Under the pieces are notes generated by a model. The model was not told the DNA's origin, ran no database searches, and saw nothing but the letters and a program-made list of their open reading frames with translations. 64,000 nucleotides of DNA from Geodermatophilus poikilotrophus. GTDB lineage: Bacteria; Actinomycetota; Actinomycetes; Mycobacteriales; Geodermatophilaceae. A program made the position numbers and the translations under genes. Location of the stretch: contig NZ_FOIE01000003.1 of NCBI RefSeq assembly GCF_900111455.1, positions 426,779-490,778 of the forward strand. Reading direction: 5' to 3'. Positions 45,718 to 54,591 of this stretch are shown one piece after another (the stretch's first letter is position 1; each line of letters starts with the position of its first letter).

Positions 45718-46701
45718 ATGACCACCATCTACGTCTCCGACCCCGTCCACGACGACGTGCTCACCGAACTCGGCGAACTCGGCGAGATCCACCTCGGCTA
45801 CGGCCCGGCCGCCGTCACCTACCAGCAGGTCCAGCACACCGTCGACGCGGTGCTCCTGCGCGGCGAGGTCTTCGACCGGGAGAAGATCACCAACTCGCCC
45901 CAGCTGAAGATCATCGCCCGGCACGGGGTCGGTCACGACAACGTCGACCTGAACGCCGCCTCCGACGCCGACGTCTGGGTCACCACCACCCCGGGCCGCA
46001 ACAGCCGCGCCGTCGCCGAACACGTCTTCGCCCTCACCCTCGCCCTCGCACGCAAGATCCCGACCGCTGCCGGACGGACCCGCACCGGCTCCTGGTCGGA
46101 GAGCAAGGCCGAACTGACCGGCTTCGAGCTGCACGACCGCACGCTCGGCCTGCTCGGACTGGGCAGCATCGGATCCCTGGTCCTGCAGATCGCCCGCGGG
46201 TTCGGCATGCGCGTCCTGGTCACCGACCCGGTCCTGGACAGCGCGCAGGTCGCCGCACTGGGCGCCCGCAAGGTCGCGCTCGACGACCTGCTCGCCGGCT
46301 CCGACGTGCTCAGCCTGCACGTGCCGCTGACCGACACGACCCGGCACATCGTCGACGCCGCAGCACTGGCCGCGCTCCGCCCCGGCGCCGTGCTGGTCAA
46401 CACGTCACGGGGCGGGCTCGTCGACGAAGCGGCGCTCGTCGACGCCCTGCGCAGCGGCCACCTCGCGGGAGCGGCACTCGACGTCCTCGAGGCTGAGGCC
46501 GTCGACATGAAGAACCCGCTGCCGCACAACGCCGTGCCGATCGACGCCCTGGACAACCTCATCGTCACCCCGCACGTGGCCGGCCAGACCGAGGAGTCCC
46601 TGCGCGAGGTCGGCCGCGCCGCGCTCGCCTGCATCCGCCAGGCACTCGCCGGCGACGTCCCCGACAACCACCTCAACACCGTGCGCGTGCCTGCCGCCTG
46701 A
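45718..46701 (+). CDS. D-2-hydroxyacid dehydrogenase (SerA-like)
   Basis: Protein of 327 aa. The NAD-binding loop is LGLLGLGSIGSLVLQIARGF. The catalytic residues are in NTSRGGLVDEAALVDAL (Arg), the Glu in the ALDVLEAEAV region and His in NLIVTPHVAGQTEES. Oxidises or reduces D-2-hydroxy acids with NAD; the operon suggests the acid imported by the MHS carrier or a breakdown product. AAGGA precedes the ATG. It is followed after 42 bp by the RraA-like gene. Confidence 0.93.
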   Translation: MTTIYVSDPVHDDVLTELGELGEIHLGYGPAAVTYQQVQHTVDAVLLRGEVFDREKITNSPQLKIIARHGVGHDNVDLNAASDADVWVTTTPGRNSRAVAEHVFALTLALARKIPTAAGRTRTGSWSESKAELTGFELHDRTLGLLGLGSIGSLVLQIARGFGMRVLVTDPVLDSAQVAALGARKVALDDLLAGSDVLSLHVPLTDTTRHIVDAAALAALRPGAVLVNTSRGGLVDEAALVDALRSGHLAGAALDVLEAEAVDMKNPLPHNAVPIDALDNLIVTPHVAGQTEESLREVGRAALACIRQALAGDVPDNHLNTVRVPAA

Positions 46702-46743
46702 ACCACGCACGGCGCCCATCCGACTCAGACCCGAGGAATCCCG

Positions 46744-47388
46744 ATGTTCATCGACGCCCCCACCGACAACCTCACCCTCGCCGACCCCTGGGAGCGTCTC
46801 GCTCCCGACCTGCTCGACCGCTTCACCAAGGCGCCCGCGGCCAACATCGGCGACGTCTTCGACCGGCTGCTCGTCATGGACGGCGGCTTCCGGCCGTTCA
46901 CCGGCAACACGCGGCTCGTCGGCACCGCCCTGCCGATCCTCACCCGCGCCGGCGACAACCTCGCCATCCACCGCGCCCTCGACGACGCCCGGCCCGGCGA
47001 CGTGCTGGTGATCAACGGGCAGGGCGACCTCAGCCGCGCCCTGCTCGGTGACCTGATCGGCGAGATCATGGTCTCCAAGGGCGTGGTCGGCGCCGTCGTC
47101 GACGGCGCTGTCCGGGACGCGGAGACCCTGGCCGCTCAGGGCTTGGTCGTCTTCGCCCGTGCGGCGACACCCGCCGGCCCGTTCAAGAACGGCCCCGGCG
47201 TGATCGGCTCGCCCGTCGCGGTCGGCGGAGTCGTCGTCTCCCCGGGCGACCTGATCGTCACCGACCCCGACGGTGTCGTGGTCGTGCCCCACCACCGGGC
47301 CGACTGGGCCGCCGACCAGGTGGACCGCGTCATCGAGAAGGAGGAGGCCCTCCGCCGCCGCATCCTGGCCGCCCGCGGACGAGCCTGA
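46744..47388 (+). CDS. RraA-like aldolase/decarboxylase
   Basis: Protein of 214 aa. The RraA/CHA-aldolase core shows ANIGDVFDRLLVMDGGFRPF, VINGQGDLSRALLGDLIGEI, then GAVVDGAVRDAETLAAQGL with the Arg-Asp pair that binds metal and pyruvate. Such enzymes cleave 4-hydroxy-4-methyl-2-oxoglutarate-type acids or decarboxylate oxaloacetate. With the 2-hydroxyacid dehydrogenase, this suggests a path in which a hydroxy-acid is oxidised to a 2-oxo acid and then cleaved to pyruvate. Confidence 0.9.
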   Translation: MFIDAPTDNLTLADPWERLAPDLLDRFTKAPAANIGDVFDRLLVMDGGFRPFTGNTRLVGTALPILTRAGDNLAIHRALDDARPGDVLVINGQGDLSRALLGDLIGEIMVSKGVVGAVVDGAVRDAETLAAQGLVVFARAATPAGPFKNGPGVIGSPVAVGGVVVSPGDLIVTDPDGVVVVPHHRADWAADQVDRVIEKEEALRRRILAARGRA

Positions 47389-47536
47389 CGCTCAGGAGTC
47401 GTGCGCGGGCGTCGGATGTGCCCGACGAGACCGCACCCTGCCCGGACCGGGCCCCGCTGTCCGACATCCGCACGGCGACACGTCGCCCCACGACCCGGCA
47501 ACGCAGCCTCGATCCCACGTCCTGTGAGAGAACGCC

Positions 47537-47740
47537 ATGTTCCCCAAGGTGCTGGTCGCCGACCGTGGTGAGAGTGCCGTCCGGCGTTCCTGCGCCGCCT
47601 AGGAGCTGGACGCGGGGACGGTAGCGGCGTTTCCGTGGCGGTACCGCAACCCGGTGCACCGGCTCGAGGCCGACGAGAGCTGCCAGATCAGCGAGGTCGG
47701 CACCCGGTCCGGGCCTCCCTGCACGCTGGCGTGGCGACCA
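47537..47740 (+). pseudogene. pyc: Pyruvate carboxylase, N-terminal fragment
   Basis: MFPKVLVADRGESAVRRSCA, then TAG (47600-47602), then ELDAGTVAAFPWRYRNPVHR and LEADESCQISEVGTRSG: this follows the first 65 residues of pyruvate carboxylase closely (usual start MFxKVLVANRGEIAIRAFRA, with ELGAGTVAVFP, RLKADEAYQIGE). A stop codon, a later shift and total loss of the remaining 1,050 or so residues make it a dead relic. Confidence 0.82.
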
Positions 47741-47883
47741 CCGCAGGTCGTACCGTTCGTCCGTGGCAGTTGAGCAGATTCCCTGCGGGCCCGCCGGCTC
47801 CTGACTTTCGGTCGGCGGGTCCGAGGCTTGGCCGTCGAGAGCACCCCGCCGACCTCGAGCCGCCTGGGCTCGTCGAGGACGCC

Positions 47884-48140
47884 ATGTCCCCCCTTCCGCT
47901 GTCACCCGTCAAGCTGCACATCACCGCCGCGGACCTGCCCTGCGTCCAGCGGGTGCTCACCCTGCTGACCGGCCGCGCGTACTCACTCACCCGCTTCGAG
48001 GCCGAGGAGGCTGGCGCCTGAGCATCGACACCATGGCCGACGCCGACGGCGCCGAGCTGCTGGAGGCGCGGCTGCTGCGCCTGCCGAGCGTGCTCACCGT
48101 CGACCTCGACCGCAGCACCGCCCTCGCCGTCGCCGGCTGA
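47884..48140 (+). pseudogene. Small ACT-like (IlvM-like) domain gene with frameshift
   Basis: VKLHITAADLPCVQRVLTLL then TGRAYSLTRFEAEEAG lies in one frame and ends at a TGA near 48021. LSIDTMADADGAELLEARLL then RLPSVLTVDLDRSTALAVAG continues in another frame to the stop at 48140. Joined, they give an 85-residue protein with the beta-alpha-beta-beta-alpha-beta order of ACT domains, reminiscent of IlvM. A small indel near 48012 breaks it. Confidence 0.7.
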
Positions 48141-48735
48141 CCGCGAGACTTCGGTCGGGCGGATGCCAGCGCACGGCGAAGTCAGTTCCCCGGCCCTCCG
48201 GGCTGGCCAGAGTCGTCGGCGTGGGCACCGTCGCTCCGCCCCTCCACTGCCGTTCCAACGGTGCTCCCCGCCCGCGACGCCGTTCCTGGTCGACTGGGCA
48301 CCGCGACGTCAGCGGGAATCGACACCGCGATGCGGCTCGGGGTGGGCACCCGGCTGGCCCGTTCGACGTCCTGGCGGCGCTGCCCGAGGAGGAGCGGACC
48401 CGGTCGAGCGTGGCCCTGCCGCCCGCCGACGCGGGTGCGATTCCGCTGGCCGATGGCCCTGGTCTGGATCGGCCCGGTCCGCGTCGTGGACACCAGGCAC
48501 ATGGCGACGGGCATCGTCGCAACGCCGCGCGGACCCGGCCGCCGTCGGACCGGGCGGTCCGCTACGAGCATGATGACCACACCCCGCCGACACGCCCAGG
48601 TGCGGGGGAGAAGTACAGCAACGCGGTCCGCATGGCAGCGGATCGGGGCGGACGACCGCGGACACCATAGAGCCATTGACCTGCGAGGAAGGCACAATCG
48701 CGGACGACGGCGAACCGGGCGGATGTGACCAGGGA
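48141..48735. other. Intergenic stretch, no gene recognised
   Basis: About 595 bp before the tRNA fragment. Frames are open on both strands, but without ribosome sites or motifs. Given the relics on both sides, it is probably decayed sequence. Confidence 0.4.
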
Positions 48736-48772
48736 TCTAGGGGTCGCAGGTTCGGATCCTGTCAGCCCGACA
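48736..48772 (+). tRNA. 3' half of a tRNA gene (T-arm and acceptor only)
   Basis: GCAGG-TTCGGAT-CCTGT at 48746-48762 is a T-arm with 5-bp stem and 7-nt loop. It is preceded by a variable-loop-like AGGGGTC and followed by CAGCCCGA, an acceptor 3' strand with discriminator base. No matching 5' acceptor CGGGCTG, D-arm or anticodon arm lies within 80 bp upstream. Such a half is what an integrating element leaves at its far attachment site. The isotype cannot be read. Confidence 0.6.
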
Positions 48773-48793
48773 GTGAGACCGCAGGTCAGAGGT

Positions 48794-48823
48794 GGGCCGG
48801 CCGTGAGGGCCGGCCCGTCTCTT
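48794..48823 (+). terminator. Rho-independent terminator after the tRNA fragment
   Basis: GGGCCGGCC / GGCCGGCCC pair over 9 bp with loop GTGAG, followed by GTCTCTT. Position 22 bp after the tRNA half is normal for a tRNA gene terminator, so the whole 3' end of the tRNA locus seems to have been carried along. Confidence 0.75.
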
Positions 48824-48930
48824 GCGTGAGTACGGCGCCGGGTACGGCAACCGTCCTCGGGGTTGTCCCTGGTCGGACCCTGCTGGCCCGTTCCGAACGC
48901 CCAGCGGCGGGTGCGTGGAAGGGTGCGGGC

Positions 48931-49710
48931 ATGCCGGCCGCACTGAGCGTCGTCCGCCTGTCGACCACGCCGATCAAGGGTCTCGCGCTGGACCATCCCT
49001 CCTCGATCGAGCTGACGACGCACGGTGCCGTCGGCGACCGGCAGTTCTTCCTGACCGACGAGGAGGGGCGGCTCCAGAGCTGCACCGCCAACGCCGAGCT
49101 GCTGCCCCTGGCGGCGAAGTACGACCAGGACAGCCGCCGCCTCGAGGTCGTCCGCGGCGACGAGGTGCTGTGCGCCGGCACCGTCGACTCCGCCGGCGCC
49201 GTCGACACCGACATGTGGGGCCTGCGCACCATCGCCGCCGATGTCGTGGCGGGCCCGCAGTGGAGCACCTTCTTCTCCGATCTGCTCGGCACACGGGTCC
49301 GCCTGGTGCAGGCCCGGCAGTCCGCCTACGACGTGCACCCCGCCACGATCCTGGGCAGCAGTTCCGTCGCCGAGCTCGCGCGCCGGTCGGGCCTGGCCCC
49401 GGTCGATCCCCGGCGCTTCCGGATGCTGATCGAGTTCTCCGGCGGGACGCCGCACCTGGAGGACTCGTGGGGTGGCACGCTCCTGCGGATCGGCGGCGCG
49501 GTGCTGCGCGGCGGTGGCCCGGTGAAGCGCTGCGCGGCCACCACGCGCGCCCCCGCTTCCGGTGCTGTCGACCTGCAGACGCTCCGCCTGATCACGGCCT
49601 ACCGCGGTCGCCGGGAATCCGAGCTCGGAGTCGGGGCGACCTTCGGCCTGTACTGCGAGGTGCTCGAGCCGGGGACCGTCGCGGTCGGTGACTGTCTGCG
49701 CGTCGGCTGA
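48931..49710 (+). CDS. MOSC domain protein
   Basis: Protein of 259 aa. N-terminal MOSC_N barrel: VVRLSTTPIKGLALDHPSSI with GDRQFFLTDEEGR. MOSC core: the conserved Cys lies in GGGPVKRCAATTRAP, preceded by RFRMLIEFSGG. These proteins carry the molybdenum cofactor and handle sulfur or N-hydroxylated compounds. The ATG at 48931 is chosen because the conserved domain starts there; GTG 48911 is out of frame. It stands alone between the tRNA half and a broken integrase. Confidence 0.88.
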   Translation: MPAALSVVRLSTTPIKGLALDHPSSIELTTHGAVGDRQFFLTDEEGRLQSCTANAELLPLAAKYDQDSRRLEVVRGDEVLCAGTVDSAGAVDTDMWGLRTIAADVVAGPQWSTFFSDLLGTRVRLVQARQSAYDVHPATILGSSSVAELARRSGLAPVDPRRFRMLIEFSGGTPHLEDSWGGTLLRIGGAVLRGGGPVKRCAATTRAPASGAVDLQTLRLITAYRGRRESELGVGATFGLYCEVLEPGTVAVGDCLRVG

Positions 49711-50094
49711 CCGACCTGGCGAGCCTCCGCCGTCTCCAGCTGCTCCTCGCGGACCTCGAGCCACCGGCCTGCAAGGTGGCCCCGCTCGGGGACGTCACCC
49801 GCACACATCGGCTCGAGGTCGGCGAGCGCGTCCGTGAGCACGTACTCGACAGCCAGGCAGCTGGGGACCGGCGGTCGCCCTGCTCGTCACCGGCGTCGTA
49901 TTCGGGCCGCTGGGCACCGTCCTCAGCCCGTCCTGGGACGCCGTCAACTAGCAGCACCCGGGCGGGCTCACCGGAGAAGCCCTGGAGGTTCTCGGAAGCC
50001 TGCTGAGCAGGCTTGCGAACCGCGCTCCGCTCCACAGGGCCACCCGTTGCCCATGGTCTACGAGGTCGGCGCGCACCTCAGACCTGGGACTGGC
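49711..50094. other. Intergenic stretch, possible gene relic
   Basis: About 385 bp. The plus strand reads LLLADLEPPACKVAPLGDVT and further on LLVTGVVFGPLGTVLSPSWD in another frame before a TAG. That looks like a decayed protein I cannot name. No other feature is seen. Confidence 0.35.
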
Positions 50095-50560
50095 TCACAG
50101 TCGGTCTCCCAGCCCGAGACGCCGGTGCGCCTCGTGGGCGCGCTCGACGGCGGTGGAGGCGGCGTAGCGGGAGAGCATGTCGTCCGACCGCCAGCCGGCC
50201 AGCATCATCAGGTCCCGCTCCTGTCCTCCTCCGGCCACCGGTGGGCGAAGGTGTGCCGGAACCGGTGCGGGTGCACGTCGGCGACGCCGGCCTGGGCGGC
50301 GCGGAGGTGCAGCACGTCCCGGGCGCCGTCGGGCGTCATCGGGCCACGCTGGCCCAGCAGCAGCCGCGTCGACCGGGCGTAGGGGTGCAGGGCCCGCACC
50401 CGCAGGTAGCGGTCGACGGCCTGGGCGGTCTTTGCGCCGAAGGGCACCACCCGCGGCCGGGAGCCCTTGCCGGTGACGTAGGCCAGCTCCCGATCGAGGT
50501 CGACGTCGGTCAGCTCCAGTCCGCACAGCTCCGACACCCGCAAGTCCGGGGAACCAGCGC
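50095..50560 (-). pseudogene. Tyrosine recombinase (integrase), C-terminal part with frameshift
   Basis: [17 protein letters not shown] (catalytic Arg), [13 protein letters not shown] (Lys) and [13 protein letters not shown] (His-x-x-Arg) lie in one frame. [19 protein letters not shown] then SRYAASTA (His/Trp position and the Tyr nucleophile) lie in a second frame down to 50095, with the shift near 50235. The N-terminal core-binding domain is absent. All catalytic residues survive, so inactivation is not old. Together with the tRNA half 1.3 kb away it marks an old integration site. Confidence 0.82.
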
Positions 50561-50587
50561 TGTGCTGCTCCTCCGCTGACGACCGGA

Positions 50588-51655
50588 TCAGTCATCTTCG
50601 CTGGTAGAGCGCTTGGCGCGGCTGGGCTGCACCCGCATCGGCTCGCCCGGCATCTTCGGGTAGTCGGGGGGATAGGGCAGGTCACCGAGGCCCTGGTCCT
50701 TCGCCTGGCGCTCGGCCAGCTCGAGCAGCGGCTCGATGCCGAACGCGTGGTCGGACAGCGCGGCGTGCTTGTCACCCACCTCGCGGAAGCGGGCCGGCAT
50801 GGTCAGCACGTCGAAGTCGGTCGGGTGGACGTCGGGCAGCTCGTCCCAGTCGACCGGCGCGGACACCGGCGCGTGCGGCTTGGGGCGGATGGAGTACGCC
50901 GAGGCGATTGTGCGGTCCCGGGCCATCTGGTTGTAGTCGATGAAGATCTTCTCGCCGCGCTCCTCCTTCCACCACGACATCGTCACGCGGTCGGGGATGC
51001 GCCGTTCCAGCTCGCGGCCGAAGGCGATCACCGCCCGGCGCACCTCGGGGAAGGTCCACCGCGGCTGGATCGGCACGTACACGTGCACCCCCCGTCCACC
51101 CGAGGTCTTCGGCCAGCCCTCCATGCCCAGCTCGTGCAGCAGTTCGCGCACGTGCGGGGCCACCCGGACGGCATCGGAGAAGTCGGTGCCCGGCTGCGGG
51201 TCGAGGTCGATGCGGATCTGGTCGGGCTGCTCGACGTCGGACTTCGACACCGGCCACGGGTGGAACGTCAGCGTGCCGAGGTTCGCGCACCAGGCGACGA
51301 CGGCCACCGAGTCCGGCGCGATCTCGTCCGCCGTCCGCCCGCTGGGGAAGGTGATGTGCGCGGTCGGCACCCAGTCGGGGGCGTTCTTGGGCACCCGCTT
51401 CTGGTAGAAGGCGTCGCCGGTGTTGTCCGTGCGGGTGGACAGCCGCGCGCCCTCGAACACCCCGCCCGGCCAGCGCTCCAGCGTGGTCGGCCGGTCCCGC
51501 AGTGCGTGCAGGATCCCGTCGCCGACCGCGACGAAGTACTCGACGACGTCGATCTTGCGGATGCCGCGCTCGGCGAAGTACGGCTTCTCCGGACTGGACA
51601 CGCGCACCTCGCGCCCGTCGACCTGCAGCAGGACGGCGTCCTTCGACGACGCCAT
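50588..51655 (-). CDS. LigD-type primase-polymerase (PrimPol) for NHEJ
   Basis: Protein of 355 aa, the LigD polymerase domain as a separate gene. [20 protein letters not shown] is the N-terminal block. [17 protein letters not shown] has the two metal-binding Asp, [13 protein letters not shown] the nucleotide-binding His/Arg region, and [19 protein letters not shown] the third Asp. It adds ribo- or deoxynucleotides at double-strand ends that Ku bridges. The matching ligase is a separate gene at 53463, and no ku gene is seen here. Confidence 0.95.
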   Translation of the reverse strand: MASSKDAVLLQVDGREVRVSSPEKPYFAERGIRKIDVVEYFVAVGDGILHALRDRPTTLERWPGGVFEGARLSTRTDNTGDAFYQKRVPKNAPDWVPTAHITFPSGRTADEIAPDSVAVVAWCANLGTLTFHPWPVSKSDVEQPDQIRIDLDPQPGTDFSDAVRVAPHVRELLHELGMEGWPKTSGGRGVHVYVPIQPRWTFPEVRRAVIAFGRELERRIPDRVTMSWWKEERGEKIFIDYNQMARDRTIASAYSIRPKPHAPVSAPVDWDELPDVHPTDFDVLTMPARFREVGDKHAALSDHAFGIEPLLELAERQAKDQGLGDLPYPPDYPKMPGEPMRVQPSRAKRSTSEDD

Positions 51656-51741
51656 CAGCGACCCGACCCCGCAGTGGTGATCACCCGGCGCACCCTAGGC
51701 GAGCGGGCCGGGTCGTGTGCCGACCCGGCGTGCCGCACCAC

Positions 51742-53298
51742 TCAGGCGGGGCAGGTCTGCCCGTCCGGCGGCACCACCAGGTCGATGAGGTAGGCGTTCA
51801 CCGCACCGGTGACGCAGTCGGTACGGGGGTAGGCCGTGTGGCCCTGCCCCTGGTAGGTCAGCAGGACGCCGGAGGCGAGGTCCTCGGCCATGTCGACCGC
51901 GCCGGGCAGCGGGGTCACCGGGTCGCCGGCGGTGCCGACGACCAGGATCGGCGCCGCGCCCTCGGCGTCCCGCTCGGGGATCGGGGTGCGCTCGGCCTCC
52001 CACGCCGCGCAGCTGTGCAGCCCCACGGCCGAGCCCGCGCCGAACAGCGGGAAGCGCTGCCCCCACTCGGTGGCGAGGGTGCGGACCTCCTCCTCGGGGA
52101 CCTCGGTTCCCGGGTCGGTGTCCGCGCAGTTGATCGCCAGGTTGGCGTCCATGGTGTTGGTGTAGGTGCCGTCCGCCATCCGGCTCCAGTAGGCGTCCGC
52201 CAGCGAGAACACCCCCGCCGCGTCGCCGTTCCGGGCGGTGGACAGGGCCTGCGTCAGCTGCGGCCAGCGGCCGGCGTCGTAGAGGGAGTACAGGACGGCG
52301 GTCATGACGATGCCCGGCGTCGCCTGGCGGTTCTCTCCGGGCCGCGCGCTGGGGATCGGCGCCGCCGCCGCCTGGTTCAGCAGGTCCTCCGTGAAGCGGC
52401 GCGGCTCCGGGCCGAGCGGGCAGCCGGCGACCAGGCCGACGCAGTTGGCGGCGTACGCGTCGAAGCTCGCCTCGAGCGAGGTGGCCTGCTGCTCGGCCTC
52501 GGCGCGCGGGTCGTCGTCGGGGTCGACGGCGGCGTCGAGCACCAGCGCCCGCACCCGGTCGGGGAACAGCTCGGCGTAGGTGGAGCCGAGGGTGGTGCCG
52601 TACGAGTAGCCGAGGTAGGTCAGCCGCTCGTCGCCCAGCGACTGGCGCAGCAGGTCCATGTCCCGCGCGGTGTCGACGGTGTTGAAGGTGCCCAGCGCCT
52701 CGCCGTACTCCTCGGCGCAGCCGTCGGCGAGCTCCTGCTGCAGAGCGAACGCCGCGTCGACCTGCTCCGGCGTGGTCGGTCGCGGTTCGGCGGCGACCAC
52801 CCGGTCCTTGACGTCGGGCGGGATGCACTCGACCGGCGTCGACAGCCCCACCCCGCGCGGGTCGAAGCCGACCACGTCGAAGCGGCGGAGCACGTCCTCG
52901 GGCAGCGTCAGCGCCTGACCGAGCGCGGCGTCGGCGCCCGAGCCGCCGGGTCCGCCGGGGTTGATGACCAGCGACCCGATGCGGTCGGTCTGACCGGCCA
53001 GCCGCGCCCGGACGAGGAAGAGCGGCAGCGTGGCGCCCTGCGGCTCGTCGTAGCTGATCGGCACCTCGGTGCGGCCGCACTCGAAGGCCAGGTCCCGTTC
53101 GCTGCCCGGGAGGCCGGCCACCAGCTGCGAGAGGTCCGCGTCGCAGTCGGTCCAGGCGATCTCCGCCGCCTCCGGCTCGACCGGCGCCGAGGACGCCGGG
53201 GCCGACGACTCCGCCGCGCCGTCGTCGGAGGAGGTGCAGCCGGAGACCGCCACGAGCAGTCCGGTGGCAGCGGCGACCAGGCCGCGGGACACGCGCAT
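51742..53298 (-). CDS. Secreted lipoprotein alpha/beta hydrolase (SlpD/E, tripeptidyl aminopeptidase type)
   Basis: Protein of 518 aa. Signal peptide MRVSRGLVAAATGLLVAVSG with lipobox SGC, Cys at residue 20. Core: VINPGGPGGSGADA (oxyanion loop), nucleophile Ser in TYLGYSYGTTLGSTYAELFP, Asp in VVGTAGDPVTPLPGA and His in QGQGHTAYPRTDCVT. The C-terminal TAP-like domain is present. It should release tripeptides or process secreted proteins outside the membrane. ATG 53298 is taken because the signal peptide starts there. It separates the two NHEJ genes. Confidence 0.93.
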   Translation of the reverse strand: MRVSRGLVAAATGLLVAVSGCTSSDDGAAESSAPASSAPVEPEAAEIAWTDCDADLSQLVAGLPGSERDLAFECGRTEVPISYDEPQGATLPLFLVRARLAGQTDRIGSLVINPGGPGGSGADAALGQALTLPEDVLRRFDVVGFDPRGVGLSTPVECIPPDVKDRVVAAEPRPTTPEQVDAAFALQQELADGCAEEYGEALGTFNTVDTARDMDLLRQSLGDERLTYLGYSYGTTLGSTYAELFPDRVRALVLDAAVDPDDDPRAEAEQQATSLEASFDAYAANCVGLVAGCPLGPEPRRFTEDLLNQAAAAPIPSARPGENRQATPGIVMTAVLYSLYDAGRWPQLTQALSTARNGDAAGVFSLADAYWSRMADGTYTNTMDANLAINCADTDPGTEVPEEEVRTLATEWGQRFPLFGAGSAVGLHSCAAWEAERTPIPERDAEGAAPILVVGTAGDPVTPLPGAVDMAEDLASGVLLTYQGQGHTAYPRTDCVTGAVNAYLIDLVVPPDGQTCPA

Positions 53299-53462
53299 GG
53301 GTCCTGAGGGTATGAGGCGGACCCGGCCGGCGCAGGCACGGGCCCCGCCCCGGTGACGGCGGCCCCTGCAGGATCCCGCCGCCGGCCCCGTCCCGAGGCT
53401 CGCCCGGCGCGCGAGAGGTGAGGGGGACGGGGCCTCCGCGGCGGGGGCAGGGGGCTCCCCGC

Positions 53463-54542
53463 TCAGCCGTCGAAGACCTCCGCCAGGTCGTAGCGCACCG
53501 GCACCTCCAGCTGGTCGTAGGTGCAGCTGCGCGCCTCCCGGTCGGGGCGCCAGCGCAGGAACTGGCCGGTGTGCCGCAGCCGCCGCCCCTCCAGCTGGTC
53601 GTACTTGACCTCCACGACGAGCTCCGGGCGCAGCGGCACCCAGGACAGGTCCTTGCCGGCGTTCCAGCGGCTCTGCGCGCCGGGCATCCGGTGCTCCTCG
53701 CCGTCGCCGCCGTTGACGACCTGCGCGTTCGCCCAGTCCTGCCACGGGTGCCCGTCCAGCGCCTCGGCCCGGTAGGGGGCCAGCTCCTCGACCAGCTCGG
53801 CCCGCCGGGCCATCGGGAACGACGCCGCGACGCCGATGTGCTGCAGGTCGCCGGAGTCGTCGTAGAGGCCCAGCAGCAGCGACCCGACGATCGGCCCGCT
53901 CTTGTGCCAGCGGAACCCGGCGACCACGCAGTCCGCCGTGCGCACGTGCTTGACCTTGGTCATCAGCCGCTGGTCGGGGCCGTACGGCAGGTCGGCGGCC
54001 TTGGCGACGACGCCGTCCAGCCCGGCGCCCTCGAACTCCTCGAACCAGCGACGCGCGGTGTCCGGGTCCTGGGTGATCGCGGTGACGTGTACCGAGTCGG
54101 TGCCCGTGACCACCTCCTGCAGCCGGGCCCGCCGCTGCGCGAACGGGGTCTCCAGGAGCGACTCGTCCCCGACGGCCAGCAGGTCGAAGGCCACGAACGA
54201 CGCCGGCGTCTGCTCGGCCAGCAGGTCGACCCGCGACTTGGCCGGGTGGATGCGCTGCAGCAGCGCCTCGAAGTGCAGCCGGTCGCCCTGGGGGACGACG
54301 ATCTCGCCGTCGACGACGCAGCGCTCGGGCAGCGCCGCCTTGACCGCCTCGACCACCTCGGGGAAGTAGCGGGTCAGCGGGCGCTCGTTGCGGCTGCCCA
54401 GCTCCACCTCGTCGCCGTCCCGGAAGACGATGCACCGGAAGCCGTCCCACTTCGGCTCGTAGAACATGCCCTCGGCAGTGGGCACCGTGGTCACGGCCTT
54501 GGCCAGCATCGGCTTCACCGGCGGCAGCAGGGGCAGGTCCAT
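53463..54542 (-). CDS. ATP-dependent DNA ligase (LigC/LigD type)
   Basis: Protein of 359 aa. The AMP-accepting Lys is in FYEPKWDGFRCIVF (motif I, KWDGFR). Motif III is SFVAFDLLAVGD, motif IV EGLDGVV-like (GAGLDGVVAKAADLPY) and motif V LMTKVKHVRTAD. An OB-fold follows. There is no polymerase or nuclease domain, unlike full LigD. It joins ends made ready by the PrimPol gene 1.8 kb downstream on the same strand. Confidence 0.95.
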   Translation of the reverse strand: MDLPLLPPVKPMLAKAVTTVPTAEGMFYEPKWDGFRCIVFRDGDEVELGSRNERPLTRYFPEVVEAVKAALPERCVVDGEIVVPQGDRLHFEALLQRIHPAKSRVDLLAEQTPASFVAFDLLAVGDESLLETPFAQRRARLQEVVTGTDSVHVTAITQDPDTARRWFEEFEGAGLDGVVAKAADLPYGPDQRLMTKVKHVRTADCVVAGFRWHKSGPIVGSLLLGLYDDSGDLQHIGVAASFPMARRAELVEELAPYRAEALDGHPWQDWANAQVVNGGDGEEHRMPGAQSRWNAGKDLSWVPLRPELVVEVKYDQLEGRRLRHTGQFLRWRPDREARSCTYDQLEVPVRYDLAEVFDG

Positions 54543-54591
54543 GCCGGCCAGTCAAGCAGTCACCGCCGATGGACGGCGGTGTGCGGCCGGC

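Noticed and set aside
48676..48698. TTGACC...CACAAT as a promoter of the tRNA fragment
   Set aside because: The spacer is only 11 bp, too short for a sigma-70-type promoter.
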